Assembly: GCF_023715155.1 (NCBI RefSeq)
Contig: NZ_JAMBNQ010000018.1
Span: 1-64,000 of the forward strand
Length of the DNA stretch: 64,000 nucleotides
Direction: 5' to 3'
Source of the DNA: Neobacillus mesonae
Lineage (GTDB): Bacteria > Bacillota > Bacilli > Bacillales > Cytobacillaceae
Below, piece after piece: positions 62,543-64,000 of the stretch (the first letter of the stretch is position 1; every line of letters begins with the position of its first letter). The translations under genes were made by a program, and so were the position numbers. Below the pieces are notes generated by a model. It saw only the letters and a list, made by a program, of their open reading frames with translations, ran no database searches and had not been told where the DNA came from.

Positions 62543-63996
62543 TGCAAATGCCCCCCCTTAGATAATAATTGTGAAAGATAGGTTGGATGACTTTCCACCA
62601 ACTCTTTTTTAGGTTCACCTAGACGTACCAGCCATAGATAGATAACAGCTAAAGCTGATGAGGAACGTTTCCGTGCTGCTAAGAGCCATGCTGCACTGCC
62701 TATTAGTAAAAAGATGAATAAAATGATAACAGCAGGTCCCGGCGGCTGTGTTCCAGTTTGAACAGCCTGATTAAGCAGCTTACCAAACATATGATGGATA
62801 AGGCTGTATACCAATGCCGCACCCGCAAAAAAGACAATTCCCGTAATTCGCCCGATTCGTCCATATCCAGAACCGACGAGCTGGGACCATGCTAATATGA
62901 TCGACCAGCCTAGAATAAGAGCACTAATCCATTGATAAGCATCCCCCGGTGAAGTTAGCCAGAAGATAATTCCAAAACCAAGACCTAAAATCCCTCCAGC
63001 TATCGTCCATAATAAAGATGGTTTTTCTGATGCATGACTAACTGAATGATTATGCTGTAATGCGGAACCAGACTGTAAGAATAGGGTTGCTTTAAACAAG
63101 CCATGCAAAACAGCATGAATGATGGCAGCCATATAGGCACCCAATGCACATTGAATCAGCATAAATCCCATTTGGGCAATGGTTGAGCCTACCAGCTGCC
63201 GCTTATAGTCAACGTGTACAAGCATGATTCCAGTACCAATCAAAACCGAAATACTGCATAAAATAAGGAGAACTATCTGTGCTATATCACCGCTAAAAAG
63301 CGGGGCAAAACGAGTTAATATGATCCCGCCGGCATTGACAATTCCCGCATGCATGACTGCAGAAATAGGTGTTGGCGCAACTACTGAATCAAGCAGCCAT
63401 CTTTGGAACGGAAATTGTGCAGCTGGAATAACAACAGCTAAAACTAGAAGAAGGTTAATACAGGTTTTCTCCCATGAATCCAATTGGGCAAGGCCATTTT
63501 CACTAAGAACGAGAGACAATTTCCAGTGACCCGCAGCCTGTGCAATCCATACAACAGCAGTCAGTAAGGCTGCCCATCCGAGAGCAAACATCCGTCCGGA
63601 CACACTTGAAGCATTCTTGGCAATCTTCCATTCTTTTTTCAATCGTATCAGCATGGTTAACCCTAGAAGTGCAGCTCCCCAGCACATTAAAAGCAGGCGC
63701 AAATCATCACTTATCCAGGCCAACGCATCCGCTGTGGTAGTGAATGTCAATAATGTGAAATATTTTCGATAGCAGTAATCACCAAGTAAATAATGGATAG
63801 AATAACGCTGTACAATCAATCCGATTGTCAGAACAAAAGCCGCCAGCAGCCATGATAAGGAATCGAAACGAAAAGGACCATAATTCATACTCTCATGATT
63901 CGTAAAAAGAGCTATCAGAGCAATTAATGGAGGAATTGTTATGATACCAGTATGAAATGGAATAAATTGCTGCGGAACTTTCCGGCTTAACAGCAT
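62539..63996 (-). CDS. dabB: DabB, NuoL/MrpA-like membrane subunit of the inorganic carbon pump
   Basis: DabB is a cation-translocating membrane protein related to NuoL and Mrp antiporter subunits that energises DabA. The visible protein is 485 residues with about 13 helices. It keeps the proton_antipo_M features VVAPTPISAVMHAGIVNAGGI and HAVLHGLFKATLFLQSGS, where His and Lys residues line the ion path. Its first codon is an ATG four bases from the window edge. The ribosome site and promoter lie outside, so the true start could be further upstream. Confidence 0.92.
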   Translation of the reverse strand: MLLSRKVPQQFIPFHTGIITIPPLIALIALFTNHESMNYGPFRFDSLSWLLAAFVLTIGLIVQRYSIHYLLGDYCYRKYFTLLTFTTTADALAWISDDLRLLLMCWGAALLGLTMLIRLKKEWKIAKNASSVSGRMFALGWAALLTAVVWIAQAAGHWKLSLVLSENGLAQLDSWEKTCINLLLVLAVVIPAAQFPFQRWLLDSVVAPTPISAVMHAGIVNAGGIILTRFAPLFSGDIAQIVLLILCSISVLIGTGIMLVHVDYKRQLVGSTIAQMGFMLIQCALGAYMAAIIHAVLHGLFKATLFLQSGSALQHNHSVSHASEKPSLLWTIAGGILGLGFGIIFWLTSPGDAYQWISALILGWSIILAWSQLVGSGYGRIGRITGIVFFAGAALVYSLIHHMFGKLLNQAVQTGTQPPGPAVIILFIFLLIGSAAWLLAARKRSSSALAVIYLWLVRLGEPKKELVESHPTYLSQLLSKGGHLH

Positions 63997-64000
63997 TATT

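Overview
The window is chromosomal DNA of an endospore-forming member of the Bacillaceae (Bacillus sensu lato). The evidence is the 5' end of a 16S rRNA gene at the left edge, spore genes (sspE, sspK), FabL-type enoyl reductase, a PerR with every known ligand, and gene order that matches from memory the B. subtilis block rrnD-ygxA-ygzB-perR-ygaF-gsaB-ygaE-ygaD-ygaC-ygaB-sspE-fabL-yfhS-mutY-yfhP-yfhJ-sspK-yfhH-recX-yfhE-yfhD. Genus cannot be settled by eye. There are no tRNAs, CRISPR arrays, phage genes or intact insertion sequences.

Layout. 1-19.8 kb: rRNA promoters and leader, then the conserved block above, interrupted by a potassium-channel-like protein with a three-gene ABC-2 exporter (3.3-6.4 kb) and an extra short-chain dehydrogenase (17.3 kb). 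20-21.2 kb: a DoxX protein, then a 0.7 kb gene-free stretch holding a cluster of eight DnaA-box-like 9-mers and an array of 52-bp repeats. 21.2-36.3 kb: a homoserine dehydrogenase behind a SAM-I riboswitch, then the whole ornithine/arginine pathway on one strand (argC-argJ-argB-argD-carA-carB-argF, argG, argH) with ARG-box-like operators and a cre-like site, then shikimate kinase. 36.6-42.4 kb: an oligo/dipeptide ABC importer. 42.6-52.9 kb: a TipAS-type MerR regulator, a betaine/carnitine/choline transporter, small membrane and cysteine-rich proteins, an arginase-fold protein, two MFS transporters, NAD(P)HX repair, and a divergent XRE-TPR regulator. 53.2-56.9 kb: a ba3-type cytochrome oxidase operon (subunits IIa, II, I, then SCO and a membrane protein) under an FNR-like site. 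57.3-58.8 kb: a histidine kinase fused to an RsbR-like/STAS module. 59.0-64.0 kb: the inorganic-carbon pump genes dabB-dabA followed by a DUF2294 protein and a carbonic-anhydrase-like protein that has lost all its zinc ligands.

The strongest candidate for an under-described system is the right-hand end: DabB/DabA with the translationally coupled DUF2294 and pseudo-carbonic-anhydrase genes, followed by the kinase-STAS fusion. A second theme is the intergenic DNA. At least three arrays of a ~21-bp unit and three arrays of a ~52-bp unit sit between genes, sometimes inside operons, with spacings close to whole turns of the helix. A hairpin-rich element also occurs twice, each time just upstream of a start codon.

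Homology statements rest on family motifs and remembered sequences; no database search was run.
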